A stretch of DNA of 64,000 bases. Source: Martensiomyces pterosporus (lineage: Eukaryota > Kickxellomycota > Kickxellomycetes > Kickxellales > Kickxellaceae). The stretch spans positions 124,001 to 188,000 of the forward strand of contig MU603938.1 in NCBI GenBank assembly GCA_025201845.1, read 5' to 3'. The translations under genes and the position numbers were made by a program. Positions 52,765-61,891 of the stretch are shown piece by piece; the first letter of the stretch is position 1; the number at the start of each line of letters is the position of its first letter. Under the pieces are notes generated by a model that saw only the letters and a program-made list of their open reading frames with translations, was not told where the DNA came from and did not search any database.

Positions 52765-54003
52765 ATGGAGCAAATTCGCTATGTCAAGATACCAGTTGCC
52801 GAAACCCGCACAGAGCCCGACACTCATGTAGAGTATGCTCTACAAGTTCAGGGCCCAGTTCGCTCGTGGACAGTATGGCATCGGTACAATGACTTTCTCA
52901 CTCTCGCCTACGAGCTGACCAGAGAATTCCCCGATGAGACAACGCCCACCTCCTTACCGCCTAAATCACTGACCTCCTGGTTTTCTAAGATTACTACCGT
53001 CGCCAATAGCGGCGGTGGGAGCAGCAGCCAGCTGGAGTTTATTGAGGAGCGACGCCATGGGTTGGAGCGGTATATCCAGGGAATGATTACCTGTGAGGAC
53101 GATAGGTGGCGGACATCCAGTGCGCTGCAAAGGTTCTTGGCTCCTGCTGGTAAGGGCGCTAGGTACTTGGCTGGAAAGGCCAGTGGTGATGCGGCGTCAG
53201 AGACTGGGTCTACTTCTTCGGAATCTGCCGGGTGGGTGACGGCGGCATCGTGGCTGGATGACCAGAGAGTCGCTGAGCATATAGTCAGGGACGTAAGACA
53301 GAGTATCTTGCGGCGCGAAAACGCACTCACACGCAATGAGGTCTCGGTATCGCACCAGTGCACGCTGCAGGCCAAGCGCAGGCTGATGGACCTTGGACGG
53401 GTGCTCAAGACGTTGGAGCAGGGGCTGGAGCAGATCTCGGCCAGCTTGACAGCAGGCGAGCTGCTGCGTCGTCAGGATATGCTGATGGCCCTGAATGAGG
53501 AGAAGGCCAATCTGACCCGCATGACGCTTGGCCCAGGCGTCGTTGTGAGCAGCAGCGACAAGGCAGCGCTCTTGGAAGGTGCCTCGTCGGACAGCAGTGG
53601 CGCTCGCGTGATTGGCAGGGCTGGAAACAGCACCACTAACGGGGGATCCTCCTATAGTATGCCTGGTGCCATGCCGGTGCGCGCACAGCAGAAATCTCTT
53701 GCACAAAACGCACCGCGTAGCCGCAGGGTCTTCGGCAATAGCAACCCGCCGCCGCAGGAGACCAACATCACGCGTGGACTGGATAACCAGGGCCTTTTGC
53801 AGCTGCAGGAGGATAGGATGAAGGAGCAGGACCTTATTGCGGCCGATTTCAGTCGTCTTTTGAGAAAACAGAAAGAGATGGGTGTGGCCATAGGCGACGA
53901 ACTCGACTTGCAGAACCAGCTGTTATCGGAGCTTGACCAGGATCTGGATCGGACAGGCAACAAGTTAGCGACGGCCAGGCGCCAAGCTACCCAACTCCGG
54001 TAA
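52765..54003 (+). CDS. VAM7: Vam7-like vacuolar Qc-SNARE with PX domain
   Basis: A single exon of 412 residues. The N-terminal PX domain (about 1-128) reads VEYALQVQGPVRSWTVWHRY, then NDFLTL and TSLPPKS with the basic/proline lipid-binding loop, and RRHGLERYIQGM; such domains bind phosphatidylinositol 3-phosphate. A variable linker follows. A C-terminal SNARE helix (about 340-402) contains QEDRMKEQDLIAADFSRLL, GVAIGDELDLQNQLLSELDQ and DRTGNKL; the central glutamine is retained. There is no membrane anchor, as in yeast Vam7, which joins the vacuole fusion SNARE complex through the PX domain and HOPS. Confidence 0.92.
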   Translation: MEQIRYVKIPVAETRTEPDTHVEYALQVQGPVRSWTVWHRYNDFLTLAYELTREFPDETTPTSLPPKSLTSWFSKITTVANSGGGSSSQLEFIEERRHGLERYIQGMITCEDDRWRTSSALQRFLAPAGKGARYLAGKASGDAASETGSTSSESAGWVTAASWLDDQRVAEHIVRDVRQSILRRENALTRNEVSVSHQCTLQAKRRLMDLGRVLKTLEQGLEQISASLTAGELLRRQDMLMALNEEKANLTRMTLGPGVVVSSSDKAALLEGASSDSSGARVIGRAGNSTTNGGSSYSMPGAMPVRAQQKSLAQNAPRSRRVFGNSNPPPQETNITRGLDNQGLLQLQEDRMKEQDLIAADFSRLLRKQKEMGVAIGDELDLQNQLLSELDQDLDRTGNKLATARRQATQLR

Positions 54004-54115
54004 ACTCCTCCACCTGCCTCCGCAGCCTCTTATTCATGGTTATATGAAGTAACTAGCTGCCATTCAGCCCTCAGCCCTTTTATTGCACATGCAATGGCAT
54101 ATCAATTGTACACAA

Positions 54116-55093
54116 TCATTTTCTCTGTGGCGACCGGCTCCGTCCTCGGCGTCGGTCGCTGTATCTGCTCAGCTCTGGTGACCTTGACCTTGGCAGCGAC
54201 TGTTCGGCATGAGCCCTGCGAGAAGCGGCGGCGGCTTCCTTTCGGAGTTGGTCATGCTTCATGATCTCCTCAACGGCCGAGAGCGGCTTCTTTGGCTCAG
54301 CATGGCTTGAGCTCGAACGGCTAGTGCCAGCAGTGCCAGCCTGCACCTTCTTTTGGAGAGATGCGAACGGAGAAGGCTTTGCTGCTGCTGGTTTTTTGAG
54401 CGGGTTTGCCTTGACCAATTTGGCCGTGGACCTCGCGATAGGCTTCAGCGAGAGCTTGATTGGCTGGCCCGAGCCCTCCCGCTTGAGTGCAGTGGCCTCC
54501 GGCCGCTCCACACCAGCGGCATCCCTTTCAGCCATGGCCATTTGTGACTTTTGAGCCTTGTCAATCTGCTCCCTCAGCAGCCTCTGCTCCCGCTGCTCGT
54601 CGTCCATCTCCTGCCTCTCCTTTTTCAAAATGGCCTCCTTTCTAGCCAAAGCCTCGGGACTGGTGTCGACCCACTCAATAAACCACCCGCGCTCCGATTC
54701 CTCCACCTTGCATTTGCCCTCCCTGCCCAAGTACATGACAAAATCAGAGAGCGTATCCCATTTGGTGGCATTCATGTGAAGGTGCTGGCGATCGGCAACG
54801 ATCTCCTGGTACACCTGGTTGGCGTGTACCCTCTTGGTGCCATAGCGCCGCGAGAGGATGGAGAGGAAGACGTCCTCGAATTCCTGCGAGAACTGCTCGA
54901 GGTAGCGCTCGGGGTTTTCAGCAAAGATAGCCATCTGGCGCTGGTGCGACTCGGACGCGCAGTGGCATTTGAACCCGTTTTGGTCCCGGCACTGCTTTTC
55001 GCACATTTGGCAGTACCAGCGCAGCCGCTGCAGCCCTTTGGCCTTGATGCGGTTGGCGACGGCCTTTGGCGACATGACATCGTGCTTTCCCAT
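54116..55093 (-). CDS. KIN17: KIN17-family DNA/RNA-binding protein
   Basis: From ATG 55093 (MGKHDVMSPKAVANRIKAKG) the protein has 325 residues in one exon. A C2H2 zinc finger uses Cys28, Cys31, His44 and His50 (C-x2-C-x12-H-x5-H). The Kin17 winged-helix domain follows (about 52-160), with FEDVFLSILSRRYGTKRVHA, NATKWDTLSDFVMYLGREGK and GWFIEWVD. A charged helical segment then leads to a basic tail ending in an RS-like SRSPQRK. The C-terminal KOW domain of animal KIN17 is absent, as in other short fungal forms. The family is nuclear, tied to DNA replication/repair and, more recently, the spliceosome. ORF sequence upstream of 55093 looks non-coding. Confidence 0.92.
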   Translation of the reverse strand: MGKHDVMSPKAVANRIKAKGLQRLRWYCQMCEKQCRDQNGFKCHCASESHQRQMAIFAENPERYLEQFSQEFEDVFLSILSRRYGTKRVHANQVYQEIVADRQHLHMNATKWDTLSDFVMYLGREGKCKVEESERGWFIEWVDTSPEALARKEAILKKERQEMDDEQREQRLLREQIDKAQKSQMAMAERDAAGVERPEATALKREGSGQPIKLSLKPIARSTAKLVKANPLKKPAAAKPSPFASLQKKVQAGTAGTSRSSSSHAEPKKPLSAVEEIMKHDQLRKEAAAASRRAHAEQSLPRSRSPELSRYSDRRRGRSRSPQRK

Positions 55094-56061
55094 GGTGTAG
55101 ACGCTGCTAGTTCGGCTGTATGCTAACAAAGACGGAGTGGTAGAACAGTATGCTATAGCTGTGTGCGTGCATCGCCTGCGACTGGGCCAATAAACCCCTG
55201 CACGTATATTCAATGCAGCCCAACTTTGGGCAGTTACAGGTTTTTGGCATGGCCCTGTGACCTCCCAAAGCGCCAGCCTTTCGTAATCGCCTGGCTTGCC
55301 TCTAAGCCAAGCGTGCGGTGCCACTGGCCGATTTCTACGAGTGGAGAGCGGAGGCGCCGCTTCGCTGCTGAGTGGCTAGGCCAAGAGGCAGCCCGCTGAG
55401 CACACAAGAGCCACACGGCCGTTGCATCGTGCGGCGCTGTTCGCTGTCTTGTTCCGCTCAAGACAGAAGCGGCACCATGCTCTGGGGAACAATATGGAAA
55501 CACTGGCAGCCGGTATAAAAGCTGAACAAATTGGGATGCCTGCATTCAGCCTATTTTATTCTGTTTGTTTAGACAGCTTGCTTGTCAGCAGAGGAGCGCT
55601 GCTTTCCGCTTTTGCCAGCAGAGGAAGAGCACCAAGCTGTGGGTGTGCAGATCTGCCATTTGTGCTTGCGTGCTGCTCCTCGTGCACAACCGCGCATTTA
55701 CCCATTGTGCCCTGTTAGCCGCCCAACCCAACGCAGCCATCGTCTCTCTTTCCCTGTGCTCCTCTTTGGCTGCCCGGCCACTCCCTTGGCTGTGCACATG
55801 CCTCGGCCTCTTCCTAGACAGATAGCCCCCCGCTTTTCTTCCCTTCGTCCTCTCCCCAGCTCTTTCAACAAAAACCAGCTTTTTGCTCATCCATTTCCAA
55901 CCTTTATAGCCACTAATCAACGGCACAGCGAAGCCCGTTGTCGTTTTTGTGGCCACTCCTTTGAACCTCTCTTTGCGCTCTTTATTGCCTGGCTAACTAC
56001 GCACACGCCCTCCGGCTTGTATACCTGCAGCACACCGATTCAGTCTCTATCAACTGTGCTA
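55094..56061. other. Divergent promoter region and long leader of the Zn2Cys6 gene
   Basis: Holds the TATAAAAG at 55514-55521. Between it and the chosen ATG at 56062 lie about 540 bases that are open in the same frame; an ATG at about 55799 could add 88 residues. Composition (pyrimidine-rich, CT-rich) looks like a leader rather than protein. Confidence 0.45.
55514..55521 (+). promoter_or_regulatory. TATA box of the Zn2Cys6 gene
   Basis: TATAAAAG on the plus strand, 548 bases before the chosen ATG. This implies an unusually long leader or a leader intron. Confidence 0.5.
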
Positions 56062-58827
56062 ATGACAAGGTTCCTTAGTATAAGCTCGCTATTAAACACC
56101 ACAGAAGAGGGCACCACCGAACAGAATACACAGCAAAACACAGATGCCACGCAACAAGCAGAAGCGCCGCACGCAGCTGCAGTCGATGGGAAGCGAACCA
56201 CAGCTTTGGAGGACAGCGCGGTTGGCAGCCAACAACACCATACACGACCGACAGCTCCGCCGCCACTGCAGGCTAGCGTTTCGGCGGAGCCAGATAACAA
56301 AAGCGTGCTGGCCTCTGGCCTACCTAAAAAGCCGCCCCCAAACCCCACACGCTTGATGGTCCGTCCGCTACCACACCCACATCAGCAACAACCGCCGCCG
56401 CCATTACCACCACCACCACCACCACGGCAGCAGTTGCTGCAGCAGCATATTCAGCAACATCCTCAGCCGCCACCTGCAGGACGGTGTGATTCGCAACATG
56501 TTGGTCTTATTCGAACCCAGCCAGTATTCGCAGTTGTCGATTACCGCTATTGGCCCTACCCTCAGCAAATGCATTTCCACCCACACCTGATGCACCACCA
56601 GTCGCAAGCCTACCGCTCGCCGGCATATTTTATCCCTCCGCCCCCGACTCCGCTCCCGAATACACAAAACGACTTGCAGCAGCAGCAGCAGCCGCCGCCG
56701 CCGCCGCCGCCGCAGATTCCTTGGCGCAGACAGCGACGGTCAAAGGCATGTTTGAATTGCCATATCAAGAAGATTAAATGCGAGGGCGACGGTGCCAACT
56801 GCGATAGCTGTATACGGAATGGAGTAGAGTGCAAATGGGTGCAGACGAAGAAACGCGGTCCCAAGCCGAAGCTGCGGCCCAGTGAGTCTAAAGAGCTTCT
56901 GGTGCCCTCTGACAACACAAAACCGCCAGAAGCTAATGGAACCGCACGCAGCCCGGAAATACCGGCTGACACGAATACCACTGAAGAGAGCAGCAATGGG
57001 TCAGAGTCGAATGCCACTAGCAGATCGCCGTCGCTGACAAAAGAGGCGTCGCCTATGCGAAATATGCCCATTCCTATCTCCAGCATCGTCTCTAGCTTCC
57101 AGCCGACAACTGAACTGCCCACAGTGGTTCAAAACACCAGCATAGAAAGGGCTGCGAACAGAGCCACGCTGCAGGGACAGTTTGAGCAAAAGCCACGGTC
57201 CGAGATCATGCAGCGCTTCTACTCGGATGAGGTCCCTGCAGACACCCGCGAAGCTGTCAGCTTCTACTTTGACTACTTTTATGGCATCTGCCCCATCTTC
57301 CATCCAGCTACTTTTATTCGGCGCGTTGTGGACGGCGAAGTCAGCCAGCTGCTTATCGATGCGATGAAGGCATCAACTGCACGAATAGTCACCAAGCGCA
57401 CGGGCCGCTATGTCGATGTGGACGAAATCATCCTGAGCGTCAAGGAGCGGCTGCTTGCGGGCCTCGACCAGCCCACATTGGACTACATACGTGCTGTTGT
57501 TCTGTTGGCGTCCTTGTCGGGAGGCGAGAGCAAGTTTATGTCGTACAACTCGCTTGCCTGTCTGGCAGCTAGTCTTGTTACGCGGCTTGGCTGGAATAAC
57601 ATCGACCTGAACAGAGTCTCCGAGCGCATTCCGTGGGAGGAGTGGGTTGACTTGGAGATTAAGAGGCGCACGTTTTGGGTAGTCTACCAGATTGACAGCT
57701 ACCAGGGAATGCTAGCAGACCGCCCAACAACCCTTGGCGCCTCTCGGCTGTACATTTCGCTGCCTGGGTCCGACTACACTTGGGACGATGCCTCCATTCC
57801 TCAGATATCGCACTGGCCACTGCCGCACCAACCCGACATGAGCCGCGACGTTCTTATCAAGAATGGCGCACTCTCGTACTCACTCGTTACCCTGTGCGAT
57901 GTAACGGCAATAGTCTCGCAGATTACGGATTTTCTGTGGAATGTCAAGATCAGCATCTCGTCGCAGGCGCAGGGATCCACTGCGGGCCATGCCTTGGATA
58001 TGCCTTATCTGAAGGTGCCCCCGCCCTTGAAGCGATCGGGAAGCAAACCTGTGGCTAGCCTGTTCGAGTACTCGGAGTTTCGCAGCATCCACGAGCAGCT
58101 TACCGCTTGGAAATCCAGGCTGATTCGGGCAGAGGACATGAGAGACGAGTGCAGCCTGCAGCATGACTTTGCGCACTTTGGCAGCCTTGAGCATCGCCGG
58201 TTCCTCATGCGCATAAGGTACTTTTGCCTATATTGCTGCTACACACCTACGCTCCTCTGCTTGCACCTTGCCAACCGCCCATCGTATTTCCTTGCTGGCA
58301 CATCTGGTGGCGATGGCACAGACGCCACTCTGCCGACGACTCCAAAATCGGCTGACTGCATGGAGGACAGGCTTATTCGCGAGATGCTCAGCATGGCGTT
58401 TTCGGATACTTTGAACGACGGGCTTTTGGCCTATGACATTGTGGACGAGTCGTGGGACATTTGCCTGGAAGCGATATACGACCTTGTCGGCCACCTGGAT
58501 AGGAATGCCGATATACCCATTGAGAGGTGCGACCAAGTCATGCCATTCTGCCTGTTCACAAGCATCACTGTTCTCATTCGCCAAATCCGCAAATACAGGC
58601 AGAGACTGCATGGCCCTAAGGAGCAACAAGCGGCTCTTCCAGCCAGCGAGTCTGCGAGGCTCCATGACGAGCTGGCAAAGAGCGTCGGCGCACTGCGGCG
58701 ACTGTGGACGCTGCTGCAGAACTTGGGGTTCATGTGGGGCATCAAGGGCATGGAGCATCTTTTGCGCTCGATGCAGGTCGATGAAGTAGCCAACGCGGCT
58801 GACCTGTTCTCTGGCCTCTCACTCTGA
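56062..58827 (+). CDS. Zn(II)2Cys6 transcription factor with fungal MHR domain
   Basis: From ATG 56062 (MTRFLSISSLLNTTEEG) the protein has 921 residues. A Pro/Gln/His-rich region (about 80-225) precedes the zinc cluster, Cys230, 233, 240, 247, 250 and 257 (C-x2-C-x6-C-x6-C-x2-C-x6-C), then the basic linker KKRGPKPKLRP. A Ser-rich linker leads to the fungal-specific regulatory (MHR) domain at about 390-640: FYFDYFYGICPIFHPATFIR, LVTRLGWNNIDLNR, RRTFWVVYQIDSYQGMLADR. The combination is fungal and resembles XlnR/Tpc-type regulators of carbon or nutrient use; the real targets cannot be read. Two earlier in-frame starts exist upstream but the ISSLLN opening is typical of such factors. Confidence 0.9.
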   Translation: MTRFLSISSLLNTTEEGTTEQNTQQNTDATQQAEAPHAAAVDGKRTTALEDSAVGSQQHHTRPTAPPPLQASVSAEPDNKSVLASGLPKKPPPNPTRLMVRPLPHPHQQQPPPPLPPPPPPRQQLLQQHIQQHPQPPPAGRCDSQHVGLIRTQPVFAVVDYRYWPYPQQMHFHPHLMHHQSQAYRSPAYFIPPPPTPLPNTQNDLQQQQQPPPPPPPQIPWRRQRRSKACLNCHIKKIKCEGDGANCDSCIRNGVECKWVQTKKRGPKPKLRPSESKELLVPSDNTKPPEANGTARSPEIPADTNTTEESSNGSESNATSRSPSLTKEASPMRNMPIPISSIVSSFQPTTELPTVVQNTSIERAANRATLQGQFEQKPRSEIMQRFYSDEVPADTREAVSFYFDYFYGICPIFHPATFIRRVVDGEVSQLLIDAMKASTARIVTKRTGRYVDVDEIILSVKERLLAGLDQPTLDYIRAVVLLASLSGGESKFMSYNSLACLAASLVTRLGWNNIDLNRVSERIPWEEWVDLEIKRRTFWVVYQIDSYQGMLADRPTTLGASRLYISLPGSDYTWDDASIPQISHWPLPHQPDMSRDVLIKNGALSYSLVTLCDVTAIVSQITDFLWNVKISISSQAQGSTAGHALDMPYLKVPPPLKRSGSKPVASLFEYSEFRSIHEQLTAWKSRLIRAEDMRDECSLQHDFAHFGSLEHRRFLMRIRYFCLYCCYTPTLLCLHLANRPSYFLAGTSGGDGTDATLPTTPKSADCMEDRLIREMLSMAFSDTLNDGLLAYDIVDESWDICLEAIYDLVGHLDRNADIPIERCDQVMPFCLFTSITVLIRQIRKYRQRLHGPKEQQAALPASESARLHDELAKSVGALRRLWTLLQNLGFMWGIKGMEHLLRSMQVDEVANAADLFSGLSL

Positions 58828-58907
58828 GATAACCGCTGGCGTTCTGATTTTGCCTGGCGATTAGATATAATCGCGCTGCCTTTCCGAGTGCAAAGAGGCG
58901 GAGGTAG

Positions 58908-59150
58908 TTATAAATGGAAGGACATCACACATGCTTGCTGACGTGCGTCTATACATATATTCGCGTGGCTTATCATGTGTGCCCTTTTGTCCTCTCTTAT
59001 CTCTGCAGAGCGCAAAGGCGCTATGCCGGATGGCACACTGCCCTTTTCACCAGGACTCCGCGATTGTATTTTACAATAATCGCAAATATATCCGCCCATG
59101 ACCCACTTTCCCTTTCGCTTGCCAGCCTCCACTTCAGAGTCTGAGGCCAT
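58908..59150 (-). CDS. Weak candidate small ORF, 80 residues
   Basis: Starts in good context (GCAAAATGG) with MASDSEVEAGKRKGKWVMGG and then YICDYC, a possible half zinc-binding knuckle with later histidines (AHMISHANIC). The rest reads like non-coding DNA. It may be the first exon of a spliced gene or chance. I do not recognise it. Confidence 0.2.
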   Translation of the reverse strand: MASDSEVEAGKRKGKWVMGGYICDYCKIQSRSPGEKGSVPSGIAPLRSAEIREDKRAHMISHANICIDARQQACVMSFHL

Positions 59151-59343
59151 TTTGCATCCCTTTTTGAACACATGACTGCTGAGTGCAGCAGAGGCAAATC
59201 AGTGTGCGAGATGCACCACCCTCTTTTTGCTGTATGCTCCTACGCGTAGATGGCATGAAGTGCTGCCTGGCTATGGCGGCACCAACAAAGGAGCGAGGAG
59301 AGTGGCCTCACTACCCTTTGGTATTGCGCCCGCCTGAGAATGG

Positions 59344-59351
59344 TATAAAAT
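59344..59351 (+). promoter_or_regulatory. TATA box of the zinc-finger microprotein gene
   Basis: TATAAAAT, 122 bases upstream of the ATG at 59466, same strand. Confidence 0.55.
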
Positions 59352-59465
59352 GGAGGGTGCCACCCTCGAGCCAGACGAGCATGATATCACCCCATCTACA
59401 ACTTTCCCAGCACACTTTTACTTTGTATACTTGAACCCACTTTGTATTTTTTTCCCCCATTCAAG

Positions 59466-59630
59466 ATGACCTTGACTCTCCGCATCAAGAACTACCGCAA
59501 GTTCTCGCCAAGACTCTCCAAGAGCCAGGCCTTCATTTGCCCCATTTGTGGGATTGAGTGGAGCACCGAGGGCAACCTCCGCTACCACATCAGCTACTGC
59601 GAGCTCGGTGACCACAACAAGAAGGATTAG
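59466..59630 (+). CDS. 54-residue single zinc-finger microprotein
   Basis: A short complete ORF, basic at the start (MTLTLRIKNYRKFSPRLSKS), then one zinc-finger-like unit, FICPICGIEWSTEGNLRYHI followed by SYC: Cys25-x2-Cys28-x12-His41-x3-Cys45, a CCHC variant of the C2H2 finger with the usual aromatic and leucine core. It ends ELGDHNKKD. A TATA box 122 bases upstream, an adenine-rich ATG context (CAAGATGA) and AATAAA-like signals downstream (59688-59693 and about 59803) argue that it is transcribed as its own gene. One finger alone rarely gives specific DNA binding, so a protein- or RNA-binding adaptor is possible. No named family is recognised. Confidence 0.6.
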   Translation: MTLTLRIKNYRKFSPRLSKSQAFICPICGIEWSTEGNLRYHISYCELGDHNKKD

Positions 59631-60162
59631 CTCTTTCTTTCATGCTTGCCCCACACATATTGCACTGTGTCGTTTTACCACTCGATTAATAAACGACCAA
59701 TATACATGTAGCAACAGCTGCACTTGCCACACCATCGTCACCCGCATCAAACCACAAGGTGTGTGCTACATGTCTGTAGTGCAACATGCTGAACCCCATG
59801 TACAATAAAATACGGCAACGCGAGCATAAACGGCGTTCAGATGCTCGTTCTTTCTTCCTCCCTACGACCCCCTACCATCCTCTTGCTTTCCATACATTCA
59901 AAATGCAGAGGTACCGAGAACTCTTATTCTCCTGGGCCGATACTTCAATGCAAGTCAGCGCATAAGGTGAAATAGAATGTGAACGCAAATCCATGTCTGA
60001 AGGCAGAGGCTGCTTTTTCTTTGAGGGGCGGCCGCCATGTCCTGTGTAGATCACGTCTTCGGCTGGCAATGAGGGCGGCGACATCTAATTGTATTTACGA
60101 ATCTAGCGCAGATCCTACTAATCAGAGGGTATAGTGCTGCCGAAACCTTGGCAGACAGAGTT
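59631..60162. other. Spacer before tRNA-Trp copy 1
   Basis: Contains polyadenylation-like AATAAA motifs for the gene ending at 59630. A 70-codon minus-strand ORF (60084-59872, starting MSPPSLPAEDVIYTGHGG) has tolerable codon use but no family or splice partner, so it is not called. Confidence 0.35.
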
Positions 60163-60234
60163 GGGGGGTTGGCGCAACGGTAGCGCGTTCGCCTCCAGAG
60201 CGAAAGGTTGTTGGTTCGAATCCTGCACTCCCCA
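60163..60234 (+). tRNA. tRNA-Trp (anticodon CCA), copy 1
   Basis: 72 bases fold as a cloverleaf: acceptor GGGGGGT/ACTCCCC with one G-T wobble, D stem GCGC/GCGC, anticodon stem TTCGC/GCGAA with loop CTCCAGA (anticodon CCA at 34-36), T loop TTCGAAT and discriminator A. Box A (TGGCGCAACGGTA) and box B (GGTTCGAATCC) are present, with no intron. The T stem (GTTGG/CCTGC) has one T-T mismatch. A T7 run at 60262-60268 ends transcription. Confidence 0.93.
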
Positions 60235-60261
60235 GAACCCGGGTCCTAGGATCCGAGTTGA

Positions 60262-60268
60262 TTTTTTT
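60262..60268 (+). terminator. Pol III terminator of tRNA-Trp copy 1
   Basis: T7 run 28 bases after the tRNA 3' end, the first run of at least four T on that strand. Confidence 0.6.
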
Positions 60269-60906
60269 CTTTGCAAGAATCTGCGCCAGCGATTTGGCGT
60301 GCATGCTGTTTTGGTGTGCTGAACTGCGCAACAGAAGCAATTGTTTGTTTCCTCGCTCTCCTATGCTCAGCATCGCTATCCGCGGCTCTGCATTTTTGTC
60401 GCCTCTAGTAGGATATCAGCATTCTGGATTCACGCAAGAGCCTGAGACAGGCGTGCCTTCCGACAGTTCTGAGTGAGATAACTGCCACTGGCAGGAAAAG
60501 AGGCACTTGCTCAATATGTTGTCGAGGGTGGGAGTAAGTGGCTGTGTACTTGGTAGAATGGAGGCTTGGTATCTGGAATCGTGTCTTGGGTGTCATTGCT
60601 GCTTATCCTGATGACGGTAAGCGATGGTTGCACTATACATCCAGCGCTGCTGGTGAATCAAGAGAGCAGTGGCAGATACGATGACAAGAGTGCTACGAGA
60701 TGAAGAGCCGGACGGATATAAAAGCAACGGAGGGTACAGCGTCGAGCATGAGGGTTATTCATATACTTTTGAGGATCTTTTTATCACCAAATACACCTGC
60801 ATCCATCCTACCCTTACAATGCTGTGCCCGTTTCCTTAGCCTTCATGGGTGCACCACCAGAACTTGAACACCCACTCATCAGAAAAGCTGGTGGCGCAGA
60901 GCGCAC

Positions 60907-60914
60907 AAAAAAAA
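60907..60914 (-). terminator. Pol III terminator of tRNA-Trp copy 2
   Basis: Reads T8 on the minus strand, 45 bases after the tRNA 3' end; another T7 run (60919-60925) is nearer and would act first. Confidence 0.55.
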
Positions 60915-60958
60915 CCAGAAAAAAATGCACACCACTCGCAATGTGTGAGTAGGCGCTT

Positions 60959-61030
60959 TGGGGAGTGCAGGATTCGAACCAACAACCTTTCGCTCTGGAG
61001 GCGAACGCGCTACCGTTGCGCCAACCCCCC
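60959..61030 (-). tRNA. tRNA-Trp (anticodon CCA), copy 2
   Basis: Identical over all 72 bases to the copy at 60163-60234 but on the opposite strand, including discriminator A and the T-T mismatch in the T stem. Flanking bases share nothing, so only the tRNA itself is duplicated or maintained. Minus-strand T runs lie 34-52 bases downstream. Confidence 0.93.
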
Positions 61031-61341
61031 ACATGGTGATCCATCTTGATCATCTGATTCAGAGAAATATTGCTAGCTAGCAGCTACTGTTGTTGATAAA
61101 GGAGCCGAAACTCCAGTTCTTGTTTGAGGACCCGCTAGCTGAGGAGAGAGACGTAGCCACATGGCTTCTGCCAGAGCAATATTGCAACGAAAGGCCTTGC
61201 TACCAAAAATCTAGCGGCAAGATCCATGAAAGTGTCCCATTGTTATCCACCATGTGTCGCAGCGCACAAGGGCCCACTGCCCACTGGAAATTTTGGCGCC
61301 ACAAATTTCCGCCCGCACATAATCCTATTCAAACGACAGCA
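61031..61341. other. Upstream region of MED31
   Basis: 311 bases, non-coding. The MED31 frame is open here from about 61090 but holds nothing like the family, and earlier ATGs would add sequence not seen in MED31. Confidence 0.4.
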
Positions 61342-61830
61342 ATGGCAGAGGCAACCGTGCCCGATACATCCGAGGAATTCACACAGAAAAGAGAGCCGCT
61401 CAGTGCGAATGGCGGCGAGGACAATGTGCAGGAGAAGTTCCTGAAGGAGCGGTTCGAGGTAGAGCTGGAATTCATACAGTGTTTGGCCAACCCCTGGTAC
61501 ATCAACTTCCTCGCGCAGCAGGGCTACTTTGACCAGCCAGCATTCATAAACTACCTCAAGTACTTGAAATACTGGCAGCAGCCTGAATATGCAAAGTTTG
61601 TCGTCTACCCGAACGCTCTGACGTTCTTGGACCTCTTGCAGTACAAGGCTTTCCGCGAGGAGATGAAGAAGGTCGAGAAGACTACGTGGGTCCACCAGCT
61701 GCAGTATTTCCACTGGCGGTGGCCGAACCAACAAGAGACAGATGGCCAAGGCCAAAGCAATCCGGCAAGTGCCAGTGCTGCTGAGTCTTCAGGCGCAGAA
61801 ACAAAGACAGCAGCCAAGAGCATTCATTAA
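61342..61830 (+). CDS. MED31: Mediator subunit 31 (Soh1)
   Basis: From ATG 61342 (MAEATVPDTSEEFTQK) the protein has 162 residues. The MED31 domain is complete (about 38-120): RFEVELEFIQCLANPWYINF, LAQQGYFDQPAFINYLKYLK, YWQQPEYAKFVVYP and LTFLDLLQYKAFREEM. This short helical subunit sits in the Mediator middle module and contacts Med7. The tail is Gln/Ser-rich. The 3' end is 61 bases from the convergent aspartokinase stop, so the transcripts probably overlap. Confidence 0.95.
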   Translation: MAEATVPDTSEEFTQKREPLSANGGEDNVQEKFLKERFEVELEFIQCLANPWYINFLAQQGYFDQPAFINYLKYLKYWQQPEYAKFVVYPNALTFLDLLQYKAFREEMKKVEKTTWVHQLQYFHWRWPNQQETDGQGQSNPASASAAESSGAETKTAAKSIH

Positions 61831-61891
61831 TAGTATTGTCCACTCACTTCTATATGCCTGGAATAAGAGAAGAAGGCAAAGCTAGTAGTTA

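Larger units (their letters stand above)
58828..59465. other. Spacer with TATA-like elements and one weak minus-strand ORF
   Basis: Contains a plus-strand TATAAAT (about 58909-58915) with no gene I recognise below it, and the TATA box of the zinc-finger microprotein at 59344. A minus-strand ORF (59150-58908, 80 codons, good start context, with GGYICDYCKIQ) could be a small protein or first exon but is not supported by a family. Confidence 0.35.
60235..60958. other. Spacer between the two tRNA-Trp genes
   Basis: 724 bases with the two pol III terminators at its ends. A plus-strand TATAAAAG lies at 60717-60724, and an ATG at 60749 opens only 37 codons without recognisable content. No other gene seen. 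Confidence 0.4.

Noticed and set aside
60749..60862. 37-codon ORF 25 bases after a TATAAAAG between the tRNA genes
   Set aside because: Too short, too close to the TATA element and without any recognisable feature.
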